This document shows positions 11,326 to 21,584 of a DNA stretch of 64,000 bases, one piece after another. The stretch comes from Selaginella moellendorffii (Eukaryota > Streptophyta > Lycopodiopsida > Selaginellales > Selaginellaceae). How positions within the stretch are numbered: the stretch's first letter is position 1; each line of letters starts with the position of its first letter. The notes beneath the pieces were generated by a model. That model was not told where the DNA came from and did no database searches. It saw only the letters and a list, made by a program, of their open reading frames with translations. The position numbers and the translations under genes were made by a program. Location: NCBI RefSeq assembly GCF_000143415.4, contig NW_003314283.1, positions 1,404,854-1,468,853 on the forward strand. The letters are read 5' to 3'.

Positions 11326-12609
11326 TGTAAGGAACCAACTCCCCAAGGTGTCGTAGGCTAAAGGATCCCCGAAAGCATGACCAAAATGACAAAGAGTTCA
11401 TCAGATGGGACCGAGTCTAAGATCGAGTCCAAGATTGACTCTGAGATTGAGTTTGAGATAGAGTTCGGAATCGAGTCCGAGGTCGAGTCCGAAGTTGAGT
11501 CCGAGTTCGAGACCGAGTTCGAGACCGAGTCCGAGGTCGAGTCCGAAGTCGAGTCCGAGTTCAAGACTGAGTTCGAGACCGAGTCCGAAGTCGAGTCCGA
11601 GTTCAAGACTGAGTTCGAGACCGAGTCCGAAGTCGAGTCCGAGTTCAAGACTGAGTTCGAGACCGAGTCCGAAGTCGAGTCCGAGTTCAAGATTGAGTTC
11701 GAGACCGAGTCCGAAGTCGAGTCCGAGATCAGGTCCGAGATCATGTCCGAGATCAAGTCCGAGACCGAATCCAAAGTCGGGTCCGAGATCGAGTCTGAGA
11801 CCGAGTCCAAGTACTAATACAAGTCAAAGGGTGAAAACCCAAAGTGTGTGTCTCCGGGGGGGGGGGGGGGAGGGCTGGAGGGGGTTCCAAAAGTATAGTA
11901 GGGATAGTGAGGTCCAAGAACCAGTCTTGAAGGAACTCTCCAGTGGTACTTCCAAACTGACTTGAGGTTGAGACTGGGGCCGAGGGGCTTTAGGTGGGAG
12001 TGAGCATAGACTTGGGTGGTGCCGGAGGGGCCACCCCAGAAAGTGCTCAAGAGCAGCTCCCACTCCCGAAAGGGAAACCGACTACAATGCTCCCAGCTCA
12101 TGTGGAATGGTGCCCCATTTGAGTACCTTGTGGCTCATCAGTCCTTGCCCTTCCTAAAGGCTTGGGCCTTCCCTTCGGGATGGAGGTGGGGGGGTAGAAG
12201 TACCCATACCGAGCTGTTAAGCCACGGTGTTTCGCCCCGGCGTCCCGAAGCAAGTGTTGCACCCAAGACTTGGGATTTAGAGGGTCCTATGATCAAGTCT
12301 TGTGGTACCAAGGGATGTTAAGAACCTAGAGGTTTGGTGTGCTTGGCTGCTTGTGCCTGCGGGGAGTGTAGCCGAACCTTAAGTCCAATCTAACCCGGGG
12401 AGGGGGATTGGGAGAGATTTGGGAATCTATGGATGGATGACTAACATTCCGTTGTTTGTGCAGTGAGTAGTTGAAACCAAGTAGGACCAAGTAGGAGCTA
12501 GTACCATAGGTGGGAACCTTGGTGAGGGAACTTAGCAAAAGCTAGGGTAGTGTTGGACGGATAGACGAGGTAAGCTGGCAAATTGGAAAGGAAAAATTTT
12601 TGGCTTACA
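11326..12609 (+). repeat. 5' LTR of the outer Ty3/gypsy element
   Basis: 1284 bp, starting TGTAAGG and ending CTTACA. It matches the 3' LTR at 36,003-37,136 across the segment after the minisatellite (GTGAAA.CCCAAAG through GGCTTACA) and at its start. The internal GAGTC-type minisatellite differs in length between the two copies. Confidence 0.9.
11400..11815. repeat. GAGTCCGAG-type minisatellite in the LTR
   Basis: Degenerate 6-12-bp units of the form GAGTCCGA(A/G)GTC and GAGTTCGAGACC are repeated for about 415 bp, with a higher-order unit of about 60 bp near 11,520-11,720. Open frames on both strands here (Glu/Ser-rich, Ser/Pro/Arg-rich and Ser/Asp-rich) result from the repeat and are not genes. 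Similar tracts occur in the other LTRs at 36,090-36,350, 28,530-28,890 and 34,705-35,065. Confidence 0.9.
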
Positions 12610-12612
12610 ATT

Positions 12613-12625
12613 TGGTATCAGAGCC
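12613..12625 (+). other. Primer binding site of the outer element
   Basis: TGGTATCAGAGCC lies three bases after the 5' LTR. It is the standard plant primer site complementary to the 3' end of initiator tRNA-Met. Confidence 0.9.
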
Positions 12626-12668
12626 TTTTCCTCAGTTCTAGCGAAGGATAGAGGCAGATTGCTGAGAG

Positions 12669-14113
12669 ATGGCAAAGGCAGGGTGCAAACGAACCAAGGC
12701 AAAGATAAAACTTCCGCTAGAGCTGGAGCCTCTGGTTGAACAAGAGGCTATGGATGAGGAATCCTTGCATGAGGAGGACTCCAGTGAGGAAACTTCCAAA
12801 CAGGAGTCTGGTGGCAAGGTTTGGTCGTCCAAGTCTCGATTGGACGTTTTAAAAGGACAATTGGCACAGACCAATGCCTTGTTGGAGACTCTCGTATGCA
12901 AGCTAAAGCGTGACGAGAAGCGGAAAAAAAAGCGAAAGACTGCGGATGCTAGCAGCGCAGAAGGTGCGGACCCTTTGGTAGAGATTGAGGCAGAACCAAA
13001 CAAGGTCGAACAAATCGAAGTGGAATCAGTCCCTCAGGCAGTTCCCAAGTACAAACCAAAGCCCCCACTGGTCTTCAAGGGAGTGAACGACTATAAAGTG
13101 GTGGAGGATTGGTTTTACGATATGGAGGATTACTTTCGAGCGTTGCAGTTACCGAGGTCCCATGTGCAAAACCATACTTGGCAGATAATGCCAAGTCTTG
13201 GTGGAGAACGATAGAGGCCAACAAAAGACCAGTGGCCACTTGGGAAATGATGAAGGTGAGGATCTGCACGACATACGTTCCTCCGAATGCTACTCTGCAT
13301 CTAAGAGATGAGCTGAGTAGGCTGAAGCAGACCGGAACCATTCAGGAGTATGTGAATGGGTTTATAGCAAAGAGGATACTTATCACGGACATGGGGGATA
13401 TGGTTGCGTTCCATGCCTTCATATCTGGCTTGCAAACCTAGGTTCGCGATGAGGTGATGCGTTGGAACTCGACCAATTACAAAGAAGCGTTGGATGTGGC
13501 TATTAAGGTGCATTTCAATGATAACCTGCGAAAGGGGAACATGATGGGGTTGGGGTCCACATTTAGCAAGGGGGCCAAACCAAGGGGAATATATAGCAAA
13601 GGGAAATTCAAGAAGAATTTCTTTAAGAATGAGTCCTCGGGGTTCCGGAAAGGCAGATCCGGTGGCCAGCGATTGAGTACGTGGGGGAGTCAAGCAAAAA
13701 GAGACAAACCCATAGATAAGAAGGGCAAGTCGGTTAGCAGCATGGGAAACAACGTATGCTACAACTGCGGTGAAGTGAGACACTTCTCGAGGGAATGTCC
13801 CTACCTGAAAAAGGCCAGAGCCAATATGGCCATTAAGTCGGGTGAAATCCAAACTGAGGTGTGTGATCTAGTCCCTAGCTCAAAGTTACTCATTACGCAA
13901 GCAACTTTGGTAGAGAGTCATTCACGATATCTACTAGCCTTCCGAGGGAAGCTTGAAGGTAGCTTTGTTAAGATCCTTATTAACACGGGTGTTTCAGATA
14001 ATTTTGTGGCTGCAAACATAATCTGGCAAGCCGGACTAACGGTGCAGCGGCTGGGCGAACCAAAGACTATAGAGTTTATTCAAGGCAGCCAAAGCACTGA
14101 TGAGGTACTTTGA
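12669..14113 (+). pseudogene. gag: gag and protease region of the outer Ty3/gypsy element
   Basis: The first ATG after the primer site (12,669) opens a Lys/Glu-rich gag N-terminus. Around 13,180 the frame changes to 13,109-13,441, and after a TAG at 13,439-13,441 it resumes (V-R-D-E-V-M-R-W-N). A CCHC zinc knuckle (C-Y-N-C-G-E-V-R-H-F-S-R-E-C-P) lies near 13,757-13,801. The protease-like fold follows (L-I-N-T-G-V-S-D-N-F-V at about 13,976-14,008), where the catalytic Asp of D-T-G-A-S is Asn. With the frameshift and stops this region cannot make working Gag or protease. The protein normally forms the cytoplasmic particle around element RNA. Confidence 0.85.
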
Positions 14114-16534
14114 TAAACGAAAGTCGAAGTAGGGACATGGAAAGTAGACATGGATTTCACCATGTTGGACATGGCAGGATTTGACGTAATCTTCGGGATG
14201 GATTTGTTCAATCGGTTTGTGGTAGCCCTGCATGGACAAGGTAGGAACCTTGTGGTACTAGCGAATGCCCAAGGAAGAAGATCTAGAGTGGAGGCCCAAA
14301 ATCTAAAAGTAGGGCAATACAAGGCCAAAGATTCCTGCCTAAACCTGGTGTCCACGAGAGGATAACTCACTAAAGGAACCAAGGTAACATTTTTGTGTTT
14401 ACTTTTGGTGAAGAGTGACAAAAAGATGGGAATGGAAGAAGTACTTTTAGTGATCCAGCGGGTGTTAGACCAATTCTAGGATACCATGCCAGAGGAGCTA
14501 CCGGTGGGGTTGCCCCCTACACGACCGATAGAATATAAAATTGAGCTGGTCAAAGGTGCTAAGGCGGTAGTTCACCCCCGCTATCATTTGAATGAAAAGG
14601 AACTCGAGGAGCTTAAGTGCCAACTAGAGGAGTTGGTGGACAAAGGGTATGTTAGGTTGAGCAAGTCGCCATATGGGGCACCGGTGTTATTTGTGAAAAA
14701 GAAAGATGGATCTATGCACATGTGTATAGACTACCGGTTGCTCAACAAGTATACAAAGAAGAACAAGTACCCTTTGCCAAGGATTGAGGACCTATTCGAT
14801 AGGTTGGGAAAGGCAAAATACTTCTCGAGGATTGACCTAAGGTCAAGATACTACCAGATCGGGGTAGCATAGGAAGATGTCAAGAAGACAACCTGTCAAA
14901 CAAAGTATGGGAGCTTTGAGTTTCTGGTGATGCCTTTTGGGCTATGCAATGCGCCGGCAACGTTTTTGGCGTTGATGAACCACATCTTTGTACCCTATCT
15001 GGATCACTTTGTGGTCATCTATATTGACGACATCCTGATCTATAATGAAACGCTAGAGGAGCATGCCGAACACTTCACGAAGGTGTTTGAGAAACTAAGG
15101 GAGCACCAGCTATATGCTAAAGAGAGCAAATGTGACTTTGCTCAACAAGAGGTAAAGTTTCTCGGGCATGTGGTGAGCAAGGATGGGCTCAAAGTGGACC
15201 CTGAGAAGGTCCAAGTGATCCAGGATTGGGAGCGACCATCAAATGTACGCGAGTTAAGGGCATTCTTGGGGCTATGCAACTACTACCGAAAGTTTATCAG
15301 ACACTATTCGAGAGTAACCCTGCCTTTAATGGACCAAACGGGAAAAGGGAAGATGGTATGGACAGCAAAATGCGAGACAACATTTGCCCACCTCAAAGGG
15401 AAATTGAGGAAGACTCCCGTGTTGGCATTACTAAACTTTGGTAAGGACTTTGAGGTAGAAACGGATGCTTTAGACTTTGCGTTGGGCACAGTTTTGAAGC
15501 AAGACAACCATCCAGTAGCATTCTTCTCGAACAAGTTGGACAAGGCTCAAAGGAAGTGGTCTGCCCATGAGAAAGAATTATTTGCGGTGGTTAAGGCGCT
15601 CAAGGAGTGGTGACACTACCTTGGGAGACACTTCAAGGTTTACACGAACAATGTGGCAACGAAACACTTCTTGTCACAGCCTGACCTGAGAGGGAAACAA
15701 AGTCGGTGGGCCAATGCTTTGGCCGAGTTTGATTGCGAGATTCTGTACAAGTCTAGGAAGAGCAACATCCTGGCAGATGTGCTAAGTAAAAAAGCGAGCT
15801 TGAAGTTGGCAATATCTAGTGCGACAGTAACCTTTTGGGATGATGTGCGGACAGCATATGAGAACGATGGTCTAGCACAAAAAGTGTTGCTAAGGAATCT
15901 AGAGGCACGGGAAGCTCACCAAAGAGGTGAGCTACCAACGGAAGAGAAAACGGGTTATGTGAAACACAATGGACTCATTTATTACAAGCAAACGAGGGTG
16001 TATGTTCCAAAAAGGGAATTAAGGAAGGTAGCCTTAGAAGAGTGTCATGGCGGACCTCTTGTGGGACACAGCAGAGTGCCCAAGAGATGATGGGCTTACT
16101 CAAGAGGAAGTACCACTGGCCAAATATGGCTAAAGACGTCCAAGACTATGTAAAGACATGTCCAACATGTCAGCAGATCAAAGCGGTGACTAAGGCTAGT
16201 GAGGGCTTGTTACAAAGCATCCCAATTCCAGATCATCCGTGGAAATGTCTTACGATGGACTTCATCATGGGACTCCCCCCAAGCAAGGGGTTCGATGCGA
16301 TATTTGTGGTGGTGGATCGATTTTCGAAGATGGCACATTTCATACCCACCATAACGGAAGTGGATGCGGAAGGTGTGGCCAAGTTGTTCTTCGAACAAGT
16401 GGTTCGAGTGCGGAGAAGGCCAGAGGAGATTATCTCAGATCGAGATAAGATCTTCACCAGCAGGTTCTGGAAAACTCTCCTGGAACAGTATTGCACCAAA
16501 TTGAAATTCAGCACAACCTATCACCCACAAACAG

Positions 16535-16581
16535 GTATTGGGTATTAAGTCAAGTTTGATAGCACTAACACTTCTTGACAG
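16535..16581 (+). other. Candidate 47-bp spliceosomal intron in the integrase
   Basis: The sequence begins GTATTGGG and ends TTCTTGACAG. Removing it joins H-P-Q-T to D-G-Q-T-E-R-V-N-R, exactly the conserved Ty3/gypsy integrase motif, in frame. The unspliced reading stops after I-G-Y. Confidence 0.75.
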
Positions 16582-16999
16582 ATGGACAAACAGAAAGGGT
16601 GAATAGGCAGCTGAAGGATTATTTGCGATGTTATGTCTCAGGAGACCAGACCGATTGGGTAAATCATTTGGGACTTTCGGAAATGTGCTATAACAACTCA
16701 CCACATTCGAGTATCAGGGTGAGTCCATGGGAAGTCATCAATGGGCGAGCTATTGAAGGTCCTGTGGAACTCGGCGTGGCCGAGTATCATGGAGAGCTAC
16801 CCGCAATGGAGGCTTCCATGACGGAAAGATTCAACATTTGGAATCTAGTGAGGGATTCCTTAAAATGGGCTCAACAAAGGCAAACCAAGTATGCGAACCA
16901 GAAGCGCCGGGATGTAGAGTTCCAAGCCGGGGAGAAGGTGTGGCTAAACACCAAGAACCTCAGGCTACCAAGTGGGATCAGCCGGAAGTTGACCTAAAG

Positions 17000-17051
17000 G
17001 TAAAAATGCATGTATTCTTGTAAATGAATTGATCTTGACTTCCTTGAGCAG
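17000..17051 (+). other. Candidate 52-bp spliceosomal intron in the integrase C-terminal region
   Basis: GTAAAAATGC to CTTGAGCAG. Removing it joins R-K-L-T-(stop) to R-F-T-R-P-Y-E-I, the usual integrase C-terminal K-L-T-P-R-F-x-G-P-F motif. The stop just before it (TAA at 16,995) is a separate mutation in the position normally occupied by Pro. Confidence 0.65.
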
Positions 17052-17141
17052 GTTCACGAGGCCTTACGAGATTGAGGCACGAATCGGTAAAGTGGCTTAC
17101 CGTCTCCGACTTCCTCGAGAGATGGGGAAAATGCACCCAGT

Positions 17142-17762
17142 TGTAAGCGATTAAATTTTCCATTCTACTTTAGTCACTTAACCACACCTCCAACCACTTA
17201 GAGGAGTCTCACTCACAACCTCCATAAGTCCTATTTTAGACTTGGGCTTGCTAGCCCTGAGAATGGCATCCCCGCCACTCAACCTTTGCACTTGATCCAA
17301 GTGCTCCACGTGTCCGATCCCATGACCGACACCCCAAGGTACCACCAACATATCAGGCCGTTACGCTAAGGCCATGCCCCTTTACCTTGGTCACACCGGT
17401 GGTCTAACACCACCTGCATCACAGTCCCATCTCTCAAGGACTGGGCCATCCGTCCATGAGTGATCATTCCAGATCCACTCCTTTGCATCCTTAGGATGCC
17501 CACAGACATGGGGAATAGCCTTCCCCAATATCCCTTTTCCGGTCTTCACCAAGTCCCTTTCTGCCCATGGCCGTGCTCGCCAACACTGCCACTGGATCGA
17601 GGCCCACAGGCCTGACCACTAAGTCCCACGGTCCTCTGGGACTCTCTCACCACTCGACTGTATCCTTAGTCACTACACCAGAGGACTATTCCTCTTCCTT
17701 TCTATAGTCTAGGCCTTTGGGACAACATTTCGGAACACCGTGGCCCTACGCGGGCCTCATGG
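17142..17762 (-). repeat. Left LTR (element 3' LTR) of the nested element, first part
   Basis: Nearly identical to 33,630-34,290. It is interrupted after ATGG at 17,759-17,762 by the DNA element and continues at 28,129. Confidence 0.9.
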
Positions 17763-17786
17763 AAGCTTTATTTCGTTAAAGTGGGA
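17763..17786 (+). repeat. Left terminal inverted repeat of the DNA element
   Basis: 24 bases that match the reverse complement of 28,101-28,124 with a single T/C difference at position 6. Confidence 0.9.
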
Positions 17787-20522
17787 ATTTTCATTATCCC
17801 ACTTGTAAAATAAGGTTTCCAAACCTTTATATAGTATATAAATATAACAAAATTCAACTGCATTGAGGCACATGCCATTTTATTTTAAACAAGGAAATGT
17901 CTACTCAATCACTTCTCCTCCCCCTGCCACTGCTTCACCTCTCTCTTTTCCTTGTCATCGTCGTCCAATTTCTTTCCATCCTTTTAATATTGGCTCAGTT
18001 GCTTCGAGTCTAGGTGGAGCCCAAGTCCCCATTCAATCTTTACTTTCCCCTTATTAATAAAACAACTTCGTAGACTTCCAATAACATGCTGTAACACGCT
18101 GTAACACTTCTAGTATAATGCAAATCCTCTCAAAGAATTGTCTTTTAATATTAATACAATGGCATGGAACCCCATGCCATAATAAGTTACATTTTTAAAT
18201 AAATACATGCCATCTCAGACTGTTATTTTTTACCTCCAACGCCTATACAATAATCTTGGAATTTCATCACTCTCCACACTATCAGGATTTAAACCCAATA
18301 GTAATGCCATCTCTTCTCTAATACGTCCACGCTCATGTTCAGTGGTCGAAGAACCCATCCGGTTGAGCAAATTATGGAGATGCGGATAGTGCTTGGCTAG
18401 ACAATATACATGCCATAAATGATGACTGGTGTCTGTCCGATCAAATGGCTTCTGATATACCGTTCCATCTGCCATTTGGTTGATTTCTACAACCACCTCC
18501 TGGACTGGCCGGTTCTCTATCACCATCGCTCCAAGCCGTTTTGCAAGGTCCCCCAGAACATACGGTTTCTTCTCCCTAGTTTCCATACTGCAAGAGATGG
18601 GGTGTACTGAATATGTGTGTGTGTTCGCTGCAGTTTTAATCGGCGAGTCATCGATGATGAGGATTTCACTTGACCTAGCAGTCCGGTTCATCACTACAGC
18701 CTCTGGCTTGACGAAGATGGGCTTGCTACCCCTCACATGGACCATAGTCAAGCAATCCTCCTGCGTTAGGAGAAAGTCAAATGGTAATATTACTCGTGTC
18801 TGATCGTGCATCATCTGTAGCAACGTTAATGTATTGTGGCGCATCATGGATGTCCAAACTCCCAATTGCAAATTGAACCCGGCCCTCTGTTTTAAGTGTC
18901 GCATGGTCATTATTAGATCCCGCAATTTCTCCCGTGTGATTAATGTGAATCTGTCTCTTTTGACCAACTTGCGACCGCAGGCTTTGGAGGGTGCAGTGAC
19001 ATTCGAGGACGAGCCACGCTCATGGGAGAAAAGGACACCGTTCAGATCAAAAACGATACAGTACCTTCGCCGTGACTCTGAAATGAAATACGTCAGCATA
19101 AAAAATGGTACAAGTCAATTTTACCATCTACAATATTAGCGAATGGTGCTCCCGATGGTCGTTGAGAGGGTTTTGGTCGAGGAAACGTGAAGGGCGGAAA
19201 TACTCTCCTCTGCAATGTGGGGTCAATCGCATCCGATGGCGTGTGGGCACATGCCATTTCAGCTGTAGACTCTGGTACAACTGGCTCAACAGTGGCATGG
19301 GGTGGTTCCGATGGCATGTGATCACACGCCATTTCAGCTGGTGCCTCCGTTGGCAAAGTGGACATGACCGAACAGGCAGCAAGGGCGGTGTAGGGAGGTT
19401 CCAACGGCGCGTAGTCAGACGATTGGGCACACGTTGAGTCCGTTGGAAATGAGGATACGACCGGCTTGGCGGCTGGGGCGGCCTCATGCGGGTCCAATGG
19501 CGCCTGGTCACCATCAGTTGGATACGTGGACAAGATTGACTCAGTGGTATGGGCAGCATCAAGTGGAGCGTGGTCAGCTTGCTTGGCGTTGATATGGATA
19601 GTAGCCTCCACCAGCTCTGATGACTCTTGCAGGCAAGTAGAGTCCACTGGCGGATCCATATGCATGTCCAAATATCTCCCTTCGATTGAGATGGTATCCT
19701 CCCGTGCTACTAAAAACAAACTCATTAGCACATTGAATCGACTATACTGTATTTACCATCAACTGCTATTGAGGAACTAGGACCGATATCACTTGGGCGC
19801 ACTGCTGATTCTGAAGGATTGGATATACGTTTCGACCCTTACTTGGCACTATCCTTCCTCGACACTAAAGGCTAGAGTTTGTATCTTAATTCAACTGAAT
19901 AATCTCTACTTACCATTTGCTCTGCGACCTACATGGACAATGTTAGAAATGGTAAAAGGTTAGGAATGGATGTACTATTATTTACCTGATGGTTTGTTTT
20001 TTATGACCTTCCTCCGCTGCTCTTTGGCCACCTTAGGCTGGCCATCGTCGTCATCATCGTCGTTGTCGTTATTGTGATCGTTACCATTGTGAGGACCATC
20101 CAAGTCCTCTTCGTCCTCCTCTTCTTTGTCCTCCTCTTCATCCTTCTGCTCTTCCTGCTCATTATCTTTCTCTGGCTCCTCATCCCCCTCCTGCATTTCT
20201 TCCATAGGCTGCTCAGGCTGGATGGCTTGTTCTTCCAGGACCATCTTGGGAAAATCATCTGGCCGAGTCTCCATCTCAAAATACAAGACATCCATAGCCT
20301 GTTTTAGTGCGTGACCTAGGACCGTATCCTCACCCGACTGTCTTAACATGGTTTCTGCACGTTCTTGCACCCTTCGAAGACGACGAGATGAGAAAAACAT
20401 GGCCCTGACTTGAAAAGCATCCCTCATCCATTGTACCTCTCCATTGAGATTGGGGAAGGGGAGTCCGCCATAGGAATTTGAGTCAGGAGGTGGTGATTGG
20501 CTGCTTTCACTCAGCCCTTGAT

Positions 20523-20569
20523 CTGCAATGAATGGCATGAGCACACACGCCATAACCGCGAGGCATTAC
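20523..20569 (-). other. 47-bp intron carrying the element palindrome
   Basis: On the minus strand GTAATG to TTGCAG, joining two Lys-rich/acidic exons in frame (E-K-M-I-G to D-Q-G-L-S-E). The palindrome lies at 20,532-20,553, close to the 3' splice site. Confidence 0.75.
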
Positions 20570-20677
20570 CTATCATCTTTTCGTTGCCCTTCTTCCTTTT
20601 CGAATCAAACGCCTTTGATCCCAACGACTGTCCAACGTGTTTTCGCTTTTTATGACCACTGTCAGTTTGAGCTTGAT

Positions 20678-20724
20678 CTGCAAGAAATGGCATGAGGACC
20701 CACACAATAACCATGACGCTTTAC
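20678..20724 (-). other. 47-bp intron carrying the element palindrome
   Basis: GTAAAG to TTGCAG on the minus strand; the diverged palindrome is at 20,687-20,708. Its sequence aligns with the neighbouring intron at 20,523-20,569 (same length, same ATC after the acceptor). Confidence 0.75.
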
Positions 20725-20814
20725 TTCCCGTCCTTGGAGGCTCTGTCGTGCCTTCCGCATCCTCAGGTGCCTGCTCCTCAATTCCCTTTCGCTTTCGTTT
20801 CTTATGCGCCCGTT

Positions 20815-20864
20815 CTATAGAAATAGCATGAGGACATACGCGATAAGCACACAAATGCTTTTAC
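20815..20864 (-). other. 50-bp intron carrying the element palindrome
   Basis: GTAAAA to CTATAG on the minus strand; a diverged palindrome at 20,823-20,844. Confidence 0.65.
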
Positions 20865-21060
20865 CCTTCCTCCTCTGCCCTGGTCGGTTGTCCATCTTTT
20901 TGTCTACAGCGTCTGAAAGTTGTTTTGCAGGTAGCCTAATTCGAGGTTCACGACGTCTCCTTGGCACTTGAATTGTATATTATTGCATCAACACATGCAA
21001 CATCCCATAATATTTTTAAGTTACCTTTCATAAAGTTTTACATTGGTTCAACTCGTTCCC

Positions 21061-21110
21061 CTGAAATACAAACTTAGATAAGTGCATGGGGCCATATGTC
21101 ATGATCGTAC
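21061..21110 (-). other. 50-bp intron carrying the element palindrome
   Basis: GTACGA to TTTCAG on the minus strand; a diverged palindrome at 21,081-21,102. Confidence 0.6.
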
Positions 21111-21197
21111 CTGTTTCGGAACTCTCCTTATCACTCTCCGAGGCCTCCCCCTCCTCCACTGGAGGCACGTTGTTTCGTTCGATTTCCTCGACGTGAT

Positions 21198-21242
21198 CTG
21201 CAAGAACATTAGTTAATTGCGTGGGGCCACACGCCATCAAAC
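21198..21242 (-). other. 45-bp intron carrying the element palindrome
   Basis: GTTTGA to TTGCAG on the minus strand; palindrome at 21,216-21,237. The exon after it reads D-H-V-E-E-I-E-R-N-N-V-P-P-V-E-E-G. Confidence 0.65.
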
Positions 21243-21299
21243 CTTCAGGTTCTTGTCATGAGGTCTGCGCTACTTGCCCTAGTCTCTTTGGAATTTGAG

Positions 21300-21350
21300 C
21301 TGCAAGAAGCAATGGCATGAGAATTCACGTATAACAAAAATGATTGGTAC
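21300..21350 (-). other. 51-bp intron carrying the element palindrome
   Basis: GTACCA to TTGCAG on the minus strand; one clear half-site and a diverged partner at 21,312-21,333. Confidence 0.65.
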
Positions 21351-21407
21351 CTCTCGTCCGTTGTACTTGGCTGGTGCTTGCCTGTTTTGCCTTTGAAGAA
21401 GTGTCTC

Positions 21408-21456
21408 CTGCAAGGAATGGCATGAGACCACACGCCATTGCAAATATAATTTGTAC
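21408..21456 (-). other. 49-bp intron carrying the element palindrome
   Basis: GTACAA to TTGCAG on the minus strand; near-perfect palindrome at 21,417-21,438. It joins K-K-K-G to D-T-S-S-K-A-K-Q in frame. Confidence 0.75.
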
Positions 21457-21546
21457 CTCCTTTTTTTTTATTGCTTGTCTGTTTGTCCTTCTTCAACGCG
21501 CCACCAGTGCGCTTTTCAGTCCTTGTGTCTGAATATTCACAACGAT

Positions 21547-21584
21547 CTATAATCAAAATGGCGTGAGGCCTCACGTGACCTTAC
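21547..21584 (-). other. 38-bp intron carrying the element palindrome
   Basis: GTAAGG to ATTATAG on the minus strand. The palindrome (21,558-21,579) makes up more than half of this very short intron. Confidence 0.65.

Larger units (their letters stand above)
14150..17141 (+). pseudogene. pol: pol region of the outer Ty3/gypsy element: RT, RNase H, integrase
   Basis: The reverse transcriptase has the finger motif ([16 protein letters not shown], about 14,668), M-P-F-G-L-C-N-A-P-A-T-F (about 14,930) and the catalytic Y-I-D-D (about 15,021). RNase H follows (V-E-T-D-A near 15,450), then the integrase H2C2 finger (H-G-G-P-L-V-G-H to C-P-T-C about 16,048-16,180) and the D-F-I-M-G-L-P and I-S-D-R-D catalytic strands. 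In-frame stops occur at about 14,870, 15,611 and 16,088 and inactivate it. After 16,550 the frame resumes as D-G-Q-T-E-R-V-N-R. Two gaps look like spliceable introns (listed separately). The reading ends G-K-M-H-P-V at 17,141, where the nested element begins. Confidence 0.9.

Noticed and set aside
11358-11965. Long Glu/Ser-, Ser/Pro/Arg- and Ser/Asp-rich open frames on both strands
   Set aside because: They are products of the LTR minisatellite read in several frames; no other support for coding.
19236-19332. Two palindrome copies in coding sequence as further introns
   Set aside because: The flanks lack plausible GT...AG borders and the segments fit a tandem protein repeat (A-E-M-A-C-x-H), so I left them as coding.
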